Assembly (NCBI GenBank): GCA_002261195.1
Contig: MVBO01000039.1
Coordinates: forward strand, 47,686-111,685
DNA: 64,000 nucleotides
Direction: 5' to 3'
Source: Bifiguratus adelaidae
Taxonomy: Eukaryota > Mucoromycota > Endogonomycetes > Endogonales
Program-made: the position numbers and the translations under genes
The notes under the pieces: model-generated
The model's input: only the letters and a program-made list of their open reading frames with translations
Told to the model about the DNA's origin: nothing
The model's database searches: none
In this document: positions 35,350-45,246 of the stretch, piece by piece
Numbering within the stretch: position 1 is the stretch's first letter
Layout of the letters: the number at the start of each line of letters is the position of its first letter

Positions 35350-38034
35350 ATGCTTTTATCGCTTCCAACGTTGTTTCGCGTTGACTCGCCTGCCGTCAAA
35401 TCCGTTCCGACCACCTCACACGATCCAACCACAACGTATGGCGACTACTTTTCGATACCGGACAACGTGCCTTCATTGGCACAAACAGTAGAAGATTGGA
35501 AAGCCGATTCATCTGCTGATGGCAAGGCGAATGGAAGCCCCTCCAGGCCATTGAGCAAGGCAAACGCCAAGATCCCGACCGCAGGCAAGTTGCCCTCGCC
35601 CTTTTCAGACCTAGAAGCCGAAGACTTCGACGAAAACATCATGTATCGTGTCATTAAAGGTCATCATCCGCAAATTCTGAGGGATGCAGAGATCTTGTGC
35701 CTGCCTCACTCCAAAACGCTGGACGGCAACAAAATCACAAAGGAATTCATTGGTGTGTCATTTCGTAGGCCGCTGTTGCTGACATGACTGACGATGGATT
35801 AGCGTCCCATGCTTTCGTCCCATCCCCCTACTTTTCCAACCAATTCCAATCACTCAATGGCAAGGCAATCTCGATTGAGTCCACCACCATCACCACAGGT
35901 ACAGGGTATGATCAACTACGGCAGATTGCCGTTCTATCAGACGAGTGTATTTATGAAGGCTCACCGAATGGTAAGCGTCCGATGTGTAAATTGCGCATGC
36001 TGGGTATTACGGCTCCCTTGATTGGCGCCGTGGAATCGGTAAGCTCAACAGATAAGATGTGTTGCCTTGGTGGCTAAATTTTTTGACAGCAACCTCGCCA
36101 AACCGTGTTGAGCATTCCACAGTGTCGTCTCTTGGAAAGGTTCGTGCTTACAAATCGTTGACTGTGCAGATATTGACGTCATGCTACGCAGAGATGCCGC
36201 ATTCCTCGATTCGATACCCGACGCCCAACACGCGGTTGGCCAAGTTTATCAATTGCTGCGAGAATTCGCAGAGACCTATGTCCTCGTACGAGGCTTTACG
36301 TCGCATGCGGTGGAGAAGCTTCGTGGTCTGCATTATCGTGCTGCGGAAATCGTATTGACGCAATCCGCTACCGTTCAGCAATTGTGTCAAGGCAATACGG
36401 AACGAGCAAACTTTGAAGAGTTGCTTGAAAAGTAAGTCCACGCGCGTTATCTATGGCATTCGACATCTCACCCCGTTACAGCATCATCTTTGGTCAATTG
36501 CATTCGCGCATCTATGTGGATTTCCTCCTACCCGAATACTTGTTGCAAGATCAATACCTGTATTCGCTCACCTGCACCTATCTTTCTTCTCCACCCTCGT
36601 TGGCCAGCTTGGGCGTCAACAATCGGTATCAATCGATACCTATCTGGTATTTTGACAAGGCGATAAAGTCCGTTCAGTCAATTGACGCTCACCAACGCGG
36701 TTATTTCTTTCAATCACCGCTCGGTCCAGAAGCATTTGATAATCTGGGTATTAGTCATCCTAACCAATTCTACAAGACATCCATATCGGGAGAGGATGAG
36801 GTGACCTATCCAAGCGTGTTGACACCCCTGGATCGACTCGAAAGACTCAAATTGACCTTGGATCATATCAACGAAGCCATTCAACGTTTTGAACGCGAGA
36901 CCGGCCATGGTCCCATGTTAAACGATGATAGCCATAAGGTGGCATCAGCAAGCTCGGATGATCTGATCCCTTTGCTCATCTTGGTCATCTTGCACGCACA
37001 AATGACCAACCTGGCGTCGATTGCATATTATGTGGACAAGTTTCGGATCAAAAGGGCGCGCTCTGATCTAAGGTAAATAGTGCATCGTTCGCTCGTTGCA
37101 AGCCTCATGCCATTGTAGCTTTGCATGCGTTACATTTATTGCGGCGGTGCAATACTTGAAAAGCGATCCATTGCGACGTATGCTTGCTATACGACAGCGA
37201 GCCAAGTCGGTTCAAATCCGGACGTCTCCCTACGTGCAAAATCTCGGCATGGAGCATCAAGAGAAATCTTCAGCTGCGACGGCTGTCAGACGTCCACGCG
37301 CCATGTCCGTAACCACACCTCGACGCACGCCAGAGCCTCCCGTCTCCTGCAATAGCCCTTTACGACCACGATCAAATTCGGTCATCTGGCGACAACATAA
37401 GCCAACATTGTCTCCGATCAGGAACCAAGATTCGTCATCATCATCCCAGTACATGTCTGCTCCTCCACCCACACCAACGACCGCTGTCTCACGGAGTCCG
37501 CGCCAACGACCCAATTTTGCGCACCGAAAATCCTACAGCGCCGATGCCCTGGAATGGAGCGATATTGCCCGATGGGCCACGATGGACGAGCAGCAGCAAG
37601 CCCCTCGCGCGTCCACACCCACCTTGACCATCAAACCACGCATCATTCTTCGTACATCACCCACCGATCCAACCCCCTCCGCCGATTCTGCCGATTTTGA
37701 TATTGATGGTAACTTGCTCAAGCGCTTGTCCATTCATGATACCCAGCCTCGACCTCGACCCGTCGTCTTTACGTCTTCGCCCTCACCCACCCCTAAGCCC
37801 CACCGTCTGATGATTGATACGTCTCCACCCAGACGAACATCGTCCCCCATGACCCCTCCCTCATCAGGCTCCAGTCAAAAAGTCAGTTTGGGAGAAGTGA
37901 CGGATTTGCCGACACCCGAATCCGCCAGTCCGACCGTGTGGCAGCGGGCCAATCGTCTACTATCGCTTCGTCAAGCCTCTGCGAGTTCTCCGTCCATCAT
38001 ACCTCTTGAGCACCAGAGAGATCTGCGAGGATGA
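35350..38034 (+). CDS. VPS9-domain protein (Rab5-family GEF)
   Basis: VPS9 domains activate Rab5-type GTPases on endosomes. The N-terminal part reads SPFSDLEAEDFDENIMYRVI, FSNQFQSLNGKAISIESTTI and CKLRMLGITAPLIGAVE. The middle is helical (VYQLLREFAETYVLVRGFTS). The VPS9 signature follows: DDLIPLLILVILHAQMTNLA, SIAYYVDKFR and, after an intron, SFACVTFIAAVQYLKSDPL. The Asp-Pro and Tyr positions needed for GEF activity are present. The C-terminal 260 residues are disordered and Pro/Ser/Thr/Arg-rich (SPRQRPNFAHRKSYSADALE), likely phospho-regulated. The join near 36110-36180 needs a weak GTCGTC donor to keep frame (SIPQ to YIDVMLRRDA); a sequencing error there is possible. The exact orthologue (Vps9, Muk1 or VARP-like) is open. 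Confidence 0.8.
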
Positions 38035-38269
38035 GCGGATGTCCATCTTATACCTGTACATGATTTCTTTGCATTGTTTGCGCACGTCATCGTGAATACA
38101 TCATTCATTGGCATAGCCTTTCTCTTTTGATATTGCTGCCAAAGAACCGATTGTCGTTTGTATTCTGCTGAAGCATTTGGCAACCCTGTATGACAAAGAC
38201 GTTCGGAAAGAATGCTCCCATGTTGCCTTGGACGTAAAATACATGCTTGTTTTCAGAAGTCTATATCAC

Positions 38270-38847
38270 TTAAGCCTTGCTTTTATCCTCGGGCGCTTCC
38301 TCAAGTACCTCGACCAATCCTTCCTTCACCAGCAAATCCTCGAGCTCGCCAGATTGATGCATATTGAGAAGGATGTCTGTGCCCCCGACAAATTCACCCT
38401 TTATATAGAGCTGTGGTATGGTAGGCCAAGAGCTAAGAAAAGGTACGTCAGTGAGCGAACGAGCGGCAAGCATCTGGCCTCACACGCACCTGTACTCTTT
38501 GAGGCCTTGACGGAGTTCTTCGTCTTCAAGGACATTGAAATGCTTAAGATTCTTGAAATCGACTCCTTGTACTTCCAGGATTTGTACAGCGGCCCTCGAA
38601 AAGCCGCACATAGGTTGATCCGGAGTGCCCTTCATGAATAGAACGACATCATTGTTCTTGACCGTCTGTGGCAAGTGTGGTGGTGAGAAACTGTCGATAG
38701 ACTTTCCAAGCCGCCCGTTCATGCATGCCTGACGCAGTCACTGCGCCCAACCGACATGCCTTCCTGCCTACTTACTTCGTCCAACTTGTTCTTGAGCGCA
38801 TCCGAGATCCAGCGAGCTGTCACGGCAACTGGTACACGGCGAGCCAT
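38270..38847 (-). CDS. GRX5: Monothiol glutaredoxin Grx5 (CGFS)
   Basis: A mitochondrial glutaredoxin that hands on iron-sulfur clusters. The first exon from 38847 reads [20 protein letters not shown], a plausible presequence, and ends at a GTAAGT donor. Exon 2 has [20 protein letters not shown] with the CGFS active site, and [16 protein letters not shown]. Exon 3 begins [20 protein letters not shown], carrying the conserved WPTIPQ and GG glutathione-binding motifs. The C-terminus EAPEDKSKA is short and charged. Size about 150 residues, as usual. It converges with the VPS9 gene (236 bases). Confidence 0.93.
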
Positions 38848-39018
38848 GCTTGGCCGTGCTACGCCGGCAAGTAGCGTTGTAGGTGCGCATCCCAACTAGT
38901 CCCCATGTTCAGTATCACTTCTGTTGCCTCAAAGTGCCTCCCTGTCCTTACCAATCGTCCTGCCATTGAGTCCAACAATAGTGCGAGCCAACAAGGAACA
39001 ATGCGCAATTTTGAAGAG

Positions 39019-39030
39019 TGTGACGTCACA
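39019..39030. promoter_or_regulatory. CRE palindrome TGTGACGTCACA
   Basis: A 12-bp palindrome containing the full ATF/CREB site TGACGTCA. It lies 172 bases upstream of the GRX5 start and about 600 bases from the secreted-protein start. In fungi Atf1-type factors drive stress genes; control of GRX5 is inferred. Confidence 0.45.
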
Positions 39031-39207
39031 CGGGGCAAAACAGAACAATGGGCCGTTCTCCACACTTGTGCTTGTCTCCTCTCTCGCCATTCGGGCCATA
39101 CAGGATATGCCACGTTCCAATGGCAATGGAATATGAACAAGATCACACGTCCATCGCATCATATCCGATTAAAGGCATGGGTCACCCCATCCTTTTGGAC
39201 ACTTCAG

Positions 39208-39232
39208 CCATCCCTCACATGTCGAGGGATGG
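39208..39232. repeat. Perfect 9-bp inverted repeat
   Basis: CCATCCCTC and GAGGGATGG flank a 7-base loop ACATGTC, itself containing the palindrome ACATGT. Intergenic; could be a dimer-binding site or a hairpin in a long 5' leader. Confidence 0.5.
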
Positions 39233-39372
39233 ATCGCGCGCCACCCATCGATGCGCCGGTCAATCTGAACCAACAGAGCGTTGATTTAAATGGCTGTCCG
39301 TAGTCACACATAAGTCCTGTTTACCTGCAGTCGGATTTAACCATGAGCGGGATCGGGGAGTATTCGACCGTA

Positions 39373-39384
39373 GGACCATGGTCC
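39373..39384. repeat. 12-bp palindrome GGACCATGGTCC
   Basis: A perfect palindrome about 240 bases upstream of the small secreted-protein start. No known factor recognised. Confidence 0.4.
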
Positions 39385-39626
39385 GTGTCCTGGACGAGGA
39401 CATTGACCGTTCGCACCAGCTTAATCTCCTATTGATAGCGAAAAACATTTCCAAAACAAACAAGCGTTTGTCCAATCCATGGCTACGGAACAAACAAAAA
39501 GACGGAACCATTGTTTAAACATGTGGTCCGCATTACAATGATCGCGGCAAGATATGGCGAGTTCGGTCCTGGCCATGCATGTATAAAACCAGGCGCCAGG
39601 CATCAGGCTTTCACTATCGCTCTAAG

Positions 39627-39845
39627 ATGCAATTGATCTCTGTCCTCGCGCCCGTGGTTGCCTGCCTCTCTTCCGTCAACGCCATTCCTGCTCGCATCCT
39701 CAACAACTTCGAGGCTGCTCCTCTTGCCGACTCGTCCTCCAGCATGAGCATGTCCAGTATCTCTGCCTCTGCTTCCATGTCGGCTTCCGCTTCCGCCTCC
39801 AACCCTACTTTCCTCAGGTTCGCGCCCGCTCCTACCTTGTTTTAG
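39627..39845 (+). CDS. Small secreted Ser/Ala-rich protein
   Basis: A single-exon frame of 72 codons. MQLISVLAPVVACLSSVNA is a good signal peptide with a likely cut after VNA. The mature part (about 53 residues) has a Ser/Met/Ala repeat (SMSMSSISASASMSASASAS) and a hydrophobic end, LRFAPAPTLF. There are no cysteines in the mature part, so it is not a typical disulfide-rich effector. A TATA-like TATAAAA lies about 45 bases upstream (near 39580). Codon use (GCC, TCC, CTC) is biased like highly expressed genes. Function unknown; possibly a cell-surface peptide or secreted peptide precursor. Confidence 0.6.
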   Translation: MQLISVLAPVVACLSSVNAIPARILNNFEAAPLADSSSSMSMSSISASASMSASASASNPTFLRFAPAPTLF

Positions 39846-39927
39846 ACTCTAGATTGAAGCAGTGTTGAGATATCCACCATCTGTATATATACATATACAT
39901 AGTTTTCCCCATATATGCAGAAACCCT

Positions 39928-40683
39928 TTATGGTACATATTGTCGCTCCAGTTGGATCAACATTTTGCAGGTGGCCTCGTCCAGCGTCACCCCCAACATG
40001 TCTACCGCATTATCGTCCTCATTCGCCAATTCTTCAAAAGCAATCAAGGCGGATGGCGAAGGCTGATGCGTCGTTGGATCAATGGCCCGGAAGACGACTT
40101 GAAAGAGAGGTGCAAAGTCAAACAGACCGGCGTAGGGTCGATGCGTCTTAAAGGCACCATGTTGGGCCATGTATTGTCGACAGTTGGCCAGAAACATGGT
40201 GCAAATTTTGGGTGAAAGGGGAGCGTTGAGTAGGATGTCCATGTTGGTGTAAGGATCGGCGTGTCGACACCCGACAGTGTAGGAAAAGGTGGGATGATGC
40301 ATGAGAAAGATACCTTTATCTAAACGAACCATGTCAATGCCGTCCAGAGAGTAGGCTTGGCGTAATCGAAAGAGACAGAGTTCGCCGCGCGCTCGTCGAT
40401 ACTCGAAAATATCGGAGGTGTAGCCTTGAACCAGTTGATCATGAAGACTGGGTATCTCGTTGTCCATATCTTTGGAGGGCGGACACGCCAAGGTCAAGTC
40501 CCAAAAGGGTGAGATCTTTTCTGCAAAGTTGCCATGATCCATGTCTTCATACTGTTTAAAGAACCCTCCTGGTGACGGTAACTGAACACTGGTGCTGTTG
40601 TAGAGGCCGTGCCGAATGTGCGTCACGGCGTCTTTCCACTCATCGTCCGTTGCTTTCGGAGACTTGCGCCCCAGCGACGACAT
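39928..40683 (-). CDS. Hypothetical protein, single exon
   Basis: I do not recognise this gene. From MSSLGRKSPKATDDEWKDAV it encodes about 251 residues without introns. The frame is open further upstream to 40995, but that part has no domain content and the first methionine there is not better placed, so the shorter start is preferred. Visible segments include YNSTSVQLPSPGGFFKQYED, a WDLTLACPPSKDMDNEIPS stretch, and MVRLDKGIFLMHHPTFSYTV. The end reads AIDPTTHQPSPSALIAFEEL and MLIQLERQYVP. No signal peptide or membrane helix is seen. It looks like a soluble folded protein. Confidence 0.6.
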   Translation of the reverse strand: MSSLGRKSPKATDDEWKDAVTHIRHGLYNSTSVQLPSPGGFFKQYEDMDHGNFAEKISPFWDLTLACPPSKDMDNEIPSLHDQLVQGYTSDIFEYRRARGELCLFRLRQAYSLDGIDMVRLDKGIFLMHHPTFSYTVGCRHADPYTNMDILLNAPLSPKICTMFLANCRQYMAQHGAFKTHRPYAGLFDFAPLFQVVFRAIDPTTHQPSPSALIAFEELANEDDNAVDMLGVTLDEATCKMLIQLERQYVP

Positions 40684-41104
40684 GGGAGCATCAACAACGG
40701 TGAGAGGTTGAGCAAAACAGATAAAAACTTTGCTTCTCTCTATCGTGTGTGCTCCACCCAATGCTCGATAGGGATGGCCCAAGGAACAACTCAGAAATTC
40801 TTCGTTTCTGTCCAAAATTGGGTTTCCAGAGCGCGACATCGGGCGGAGGGGAAAGAGATCGAACAACACAACCACCATTTTTTTATACACGGTTTGGCAA
40901 TTACCACACACAAAACAAAGATATGTATATGCAAACACACATCTATAAAGGGGGACATCAAGCTTGGAAGGAGCGCATGCAACGCAGGGCGGCAAGACAA
41001 AAGGGCAGAGAAGAGCGAGATAGCGACGGCGATGCCGGGCCTAATCGTTGCACCATTCCATGGCCACACGGCTCCATAGGTCGACGGCCCAAGGGTTGGG
41101 TTGG

Positions 41105-41962
41105 TTATAGACCTTCATCTGGCTTGCGCATGCCTTCCACATAATTCGAACCGGCGGCATCAGGCTTGTGGAAACCGCCAAAATCCTCCGGTTTGTTGCC
41201 AGGATAGGCTGGAGTGCCGTAGGCGCTATTGTAGTCGTAATTGTCATAGGATGGCATGGCACCGGCCGCATAAGGATCTTGGTGATTGCCGCGGTACCAT
41301 TGCGGCTCGACAGATGACATCTCGGGCGCATAGCCAGGGGCGTGGTGTGCATAGGTGTAATCCTCAGCCGGATAGGCTGTCGAAGCGGCCGGATCGTTAA
41401 AATCAGAGGCAAGGCGGTTCTTGAACTTTTTAGAGGGTCGTCGAGTGCGCCAGCACAAGGCCCACAAACCACCACCGATCAGAAGCAAACCAAAAATGAC
41501 GGTCGGAACGACGATAGCGACAATGTTATTGGATGCCACAGAACTTTGCACACTGGTGCTGGATGGGGCGGTTGAGGAAGTAGCCGTCGTGCTGGAGTGG
41601 CTGCTCATCGACTTGTTGTCAGTAGAAGTCGTCGTTTTAGTATTGTTTGACTTTTGTGTGGATGTGGTGGCCGAGGAGCTTGGAGTGGTACTGGTAGCCG
41701 TCTGCGAAGACATAGAGCTTTGTGACGGTGTCGGTGTACTGGTGGTGGATGGCGTGCCACCCGTGCTAGAGTCTGTCGGCGTGGTGGAAGGTGTATTTAC
41801 CGTGGTATCGGTAGGTGTTGTCGTAATGGCTGTTGGCGTGGATCCATCGGTGGTAGAAGAACCTCCCAAAGGAATGGAGATGTCCAAGAGTCGACGTTCC
41901 TGTGCCACAACCGTACTGGCGGCCAAGCATACGGCCAAGCACAACCACCACTGCTGTCTCAT
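41105..41962 (-). CDS. Mucin-like type I membrane protein (Mid2/Wsc-type architecture)
   Basis: A single exon of 285 codons. MRQQWWLCLAVCLAASTVVA is a signal peptide. About 130 residues of Ser/Thr-rich, O-glycosylation-prone sequence follow (TPTDSSTGGTPSTTSTPTPS). One transmembrane helix (IVAIVVPTVIFGLLLIGGGL) is next, then a basic stop (CWRTRRPSKKFKNR) and a Tyr/Pro/Gly-rich cytosolic tail ending GMRKPDEGL. This layout is that of fungal cell-wall stress sensors and related SKG6/Axl2-like membrane proteins. No Cys-rich WSC domain is present, so Mid2-like is the closest description. The long open frame on the opposite strand (41421-41969) is its antisense shadow. Confidence 0.7.
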   Translation of the reverse strand: MRQQWWLCLAVCLAASTVVAQERRLLDISIPLGGSSTTDGSTPTAITTTPTDTTVNTPSTTPTDSSTGGTPSTTSTPTPSQSSMSSQTATSTTPSSSATTSTQKSNNTKTTTSTDNKSMSSHSSTTATSSTAPSSTSVQSSVASNNIVAIVVPTVIFGLLLIGGGLWALCWRTRRPSKKFKNRLASDFNDPAASTAYPAEDYTYAHHAPGYAPEMSSVEPQWYRGNHQDPYAAGAMPSYDNYDYNSAYGTPAYPGNKPEDFGGFHKPDAAGSNYVEGMRKPDEGL

Positions 41963-42490
41963 GATTTAAATCTGTTGGCTTTTCAGGTACAATGAATGTA
42001 AGAGGTGCAGCAAGCCTATCCACTTTAGTAATCGGACAATGTGGAGAGCAAGATCGGCAAAAATAAAAGAGCGTGAAAGAAAGAGAGAGAAAAGAAAAAG
42101 AAAGCGAGGCGAAGCAAGTGCTCCGAAGGTCTAATTTAAGTCCATTGCCAATTTGGAAATTTGTTCAGGGAAAATGGCGTTTCAAACTCATTTATGTGTT
42201 GTGCCTGTGATAGGGAAGAGAAGAGACGTAGGATGGAGCATGTGGTGGGTGAGAGGGCAGGGATCGAGACGAGGAGATGAAATGAAATGAGACAACGTGT
42301 TCTATACCATAAAGCCCCAGTCCATGATGACTGTATCAAATCGAGGATCTCGCTCTCTGTCAATTCCACCATTGTGCCAGGAGCCCAACTAGAATCAGAT
42401 GCTTAAGCGGTCATTTTTTGGGCCCCACTTCTTCTCTCAAACAGGTCAACAGACTCGACGCAACCCAAAACATTCGAGTGGCTTCAAATG

Positions 42491-42504
42491 CCCTAACCCT
42501 AAAC
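42491..42504. promoter_or_regulatory. Telobox-like CCCTAACCCTAAAC
   Basis: Two telomere-type CCCTAA units, followed by a long T-run. About 400 bases upstream of the start at 42901. Could be a Tbf1-type site or a short interstitial telomeric remnant. Confidence 0.4.
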
Positions 42505-42770
42505 TCTTTTTTTTTTTTTGCTCTCCACGCGTTTGGTTCGTGGGCTCTGGGCAAAATAGCGCGAAAGAGAGAGTTGCAGTACAACCTCGAGATTATTATC
42601 CTAGGCTCATCTCTGCAGGAATAGCGCTTGCTTGGTTATTGTCGTTCCCTTCTCTTCGCCTACGACTCGTACTCCGCTTTTCCTTTCCCGCTCCCCTTTT
42701 TTTTTGCCTTGTTGTCCCATCTCCTCAACATCATCCGTTTGTGTGGCTGGCATCGACGATCCTACCGCGC

Positions 42771-42824
42771 GTAAGTGATTTATGCCCCCGCCTCTATTCA
42801 CTCAAATGACGCGTCAGTTTCTAG
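42771..42824 (+). other. Probable 5' UTR intron
   Basis: GTAAGTG donor directly after CCGCGC and a TTTCTAG acceptor, 54 bases, ending 76 bases before the ATG of the next gene. Confidence 0.45.
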
Positions 42825-42900
42825 TTGACCATTGACGCTACCCTCACTCGCCACCATTACGCCAACTGCGATACCCTCCCCAGCGTTTTTGGGATTCGAC

Positions 42901-43539
42901 ATGGGCCCAAAAAGTGACTCGAACGCGGATCAGGGACACACCGACCAGGAACTTGCCGAAGTGCGAAAACTCATTGAAGCCATCTCCTCATCCCCATCAC
43001 AACTCGACGCCACCTCCAATGGCAATACGGCCGAATCCATTCAGACCACGGAGGAAAACACCCAATTGAACACAGAACTACCGGCCAATAGCATCATTGC
43101 AGAAGTGAATCATTTGGCCTTTGATCGTACCCTCTACTTTTCACTCACACCTGACGCCACCATTGAACCCCTTGTGACGTGGTTACGGATATCCTTTAAT
43201 GATAGCGCGGTATCGGGCATGGTGTTGCAATATAAGGGAACGGACGGGCTTTGGAAATGTCTATTAAATCGTAAGTCATCGGCGTGTTATCATGATAGAG
43301 TATTGACATTCCGATGTACACAGGGGATGACTCACTCAAACGAGTCTTGAAGCAAAACATGAAGACCAACAGTATCATTAGCTTGCGCGTACCAAGAGAG
43401 CAAGATTTGTTGAGTGTAAGTGTTGGCATGTCTATATCATTCAAAACCTTATCTGAAAACTCAAAATCATACATCCTTTTAGTCTGGCTATACCGACAAG
43501 CGACTCCTAGCACTGACCAAGCCAGGAGCGGTCGTCTAA
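42901..43539 (+). CDS. Hypothetical protein, three exons
   Basis: I do not recognise the family. ATG at 42901 gives MGPKSDSNADQGHTDQELAE; the open frame upstream has no ATG. The N-terminal third is acidic/polar and probably disordered. A folded part follows: NSIIAEVNHLAFDRTLYFSL, WLRISFNDSAVSGMVLQYKG, LWKCLLNRDD. After a GTAAGT/ACACAG intron comes SLKRVLKQNMKTNSIISLRV, and a third exon ends KRLLALTKPGAVV. About 175 residues. Beta-strand and Trp-rich spacing could suggest a small beta-rich domain, but no motif fixes a function. Confidence 0.55.
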
Positions 43540-43870
43540 AAAAAAAAAGAAAGAAAAAAAGGTAATCGTAGTGTCATGAACAATAAAGATCAGCATGGGA
43601 CTTTATCGACGCATGATCCAATCTCCGACTACCAATGAAAATCCAAGGTGAACGGAATTGCTATTTTCGGATAACTGAGATAAGGGTCACCCCGACAGCA
43701 GCCGACGGAAGCAATGCTGAATCAGGGAGAGAAGCGCGCACGTTGATGATCATTTGTCATCGATTCCATCAGTTTTTTATGCATGGATAAGCAATGTATA
43801 TTTGTGTATCATTGTTGTCATTCTTTCGTTCTTATTTCTATCGCCTCTCCTCCCATTGCACTTGTCCATC
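43540..43870. other. Intergenic, tandem plus-strand genes
   Basis: 331 bases. It starts with an A-rich tract (43537-43561) just after the stop, probably part of the 3' end signal. No gene seen; a TTG-initiated extension of the next frame is not used. Confidence 0.45.
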
Positions 43871-45112
43871 ATGCCTGCTCTGATGCGCAAGTACACGCAC
43901 GATATCGACATGGATCTCGTCATTGATCCATCCTTTACGGGTGTCTTGACAGGTCTACCTGATGATGATGTATGCGAAGGGTGTACGCTACGTGGCAAGG
44001 TATTGCTACACGTGCATCGATCAACCAAGGTGCGCAACATGCTTGTCTCTTTTGGCGGCAAACTCAAGGTGAATCTTGGAGCGCCTGGAATGATGGCTTT
44101 CTCGACACCGAACGCGAACGGGACCGAGCGGCGTTCATTGATTCACAAGTACACCGTCTTTCGGCATGAAGCAGGCAAAGAGTTTACGGTGTTTCAGCCG
44201 GGCCACTATGAGGATCAATTTGAATTTGAGTTGCCGGGTACCTTGCCGGCCTCGTTCAAGGACAAACATGGCTATGTTCGGTATCAGATCAAGGCCATCC
44301 TCTTTCGATCTGCCTTCTCCAATGATCTTGTTGTCCATCGAGAAATCACCATTCGACGCTCCGTGTTGGATGATTTTACGGAAATGTTTAATGTACCGTG
44401 CACCATTGAAGGCGATTGGCAGGACAAGATCAATTATAAGGTGACGGCGCCGACCATTGTCTATCGAGAAGGTGGCCTCATGGATATCGACATCGATGTG
44501 GATGTGCGTGATCCCGAATGGCAAGTATCGTCAGTCACCTATGGCCTTCAAGAAGTCCTCAATTATCGAACGACCGGCATGCAAGCCCTCAACGCGATGG
44601 CCACCGTGCGCTCCGATCATTGCTGGCCCGTCGGTTATGCTACCGTACCCTATACGGGCGAACACATCCAAGACACCATTCGCCTCTGTCCACGCGTCAA
44701 TGCCGACATTTCTACACGTCTTCTGAACGTTTCCCATCGCCTCATCATCAATCTCACCATTTCACACGCAGCCGATGCCTTGCCCGATCTGGATGTCGGT
44801 TCCCCCGGTTCGTCCGCCTGCAGCTCGAGTGCATCGTCCATCATCTCCATGGATATGTCCACGCCCAGCTCTTCCGCCCTCTCTCTCCCTCGACTGACCA
44901 CCAGGAAACCGCCCAGCCAGATCGCCTTACCCACCACCACCATCCATACCATCGAAGTGCCCTTGACCATCACATCCCGGCCCTCCGTCTGGGACGGTGA
45001 CCTGCCAACACCGCCCATCTATTCGGAGGAGGAACTGCCTCCTTCCTATGGCCAATCCATCATGGCCTTGCCCAGGACACCCGACTATTTTGAATCGGCG
45101 GCGGTGTGTTGA
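43871..45112 (+). CDS. Arrestin-domain protein (ART-type ubiquitin ligase adaptor)
   Basis: Alpha-arrestins link Rsp5/Nedd4 ligases to plasma-membrane cargo for endocytosis. From MPALMRKYTHDIDMDLVIDP the protein has an arrestin N fold (GCTLRGKVLLHVHRSTKVRN, YEDQFEFELPGTLPASFKDK, GYVRYQIKAILFR) and a C fold (YREGGLMDIDIDVDVRDPEW, RLLNVSHRLIINLTISHAA). A Ser-rich linker leads to a tail with two PY-type motifs, PPIY and PPSY, the binding sites for WW domains of Rsp5. Single exon, 414 codons. The longer frame from 43754 lacks an ATG, so the start at 43871 is used. Confidence 0.88.
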   Translation: MPALMRKYTHDIDMDLVIDPSFTGVLTGLPDDDVCEGCTLRGKVLLHVHRSTKVRNMLVSFGGKLKVNLGAPGMMAFSTPNANGTERRSLIHKYTVFRHEAGKEFTVFQPGHYEDQFEFELPGTLPASFKDKHGYVRYQIKAILFRSAFSNDLVVHREITIRRSVLDDFTEMFNVPCTIEGDWQDKINYKVTAPTIVYREGGLMDIDIDVDVRDPEWQVSSVTYGLQEVLNYRTTGMQALNAMATVRSDHCWPVGYATVPYTGEHIQDTIRLCPRVNADISTRLLNVSHRLIINLTISHAADALPDLDVGSPGSSACSSSASSIISMDMSTPSSSALSLPRLTTRKPPSQIALPTTTIHTIEVPLTITSRPSVWDGDLPTPPIYSEEELPPSYGQSIMALPRTPDYFESAAVC

Positions 45113-45246
45113 TAGAAAGATAATAGAGTAGAAAGTGCGTCTTAGATGTGCGCCGTGCTTTTCTTTTGCATTTGTACATATGTCATAGCCATGCCGCGCA
45201 TGCATCCATATATAGAAGAGTTCTGAGGACACGTTTATGCTAAAGT

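Larger units (their letters stand above)
38848..39626. promoter_or_regulatory. Divergent promoter region rich in palindromes
   Basis: 779 bases between GRX5 (minus) and a small secreted-protein gene (plus). Three perfect palindromic elements lie in it: TGTGACGTCACA, a 9-bp-stem hairpin and GGACCATGGTCC. Open frames of up to 132 codons here overlap each other on both strands and look non-coding. Confidence 0.45.
41963..42900. other. Intergenic with telobox-like motif, T-run and 5' UTR intron
   Basis: About 940 bases between divergent genes. It contains AG/GAAA-rich sequence (42070-42115), CCCTAACCCTAAAC at 42491-42504 followed by a run of about 14 T, and a good intron (42771-42824, GTAAGT to TTTCTAG) in the likely 5' UTR of the next gene. 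Confidence 0.45.

Noticed and set aside
37208..37218. GGTTCAAATCC, a perfect tRNA B-box-like word
   Set aside because: It lies in the coding frame of the VPS9-domain gene, and no A-box or acceptor stem fits around it.
40684..40995. N-terminal extension of the unknown protein at 39928-40683
   Set aside because: The extension has no domain-like content, while an ATG at 40683 opens a plausible start.
41421..41969. 182-codon open frame on plus, Val-rich
   Set aside because: It is the antisense shadow of the Ser/Thr-rich mucin-like gene; the composition follows from the opposite strand.
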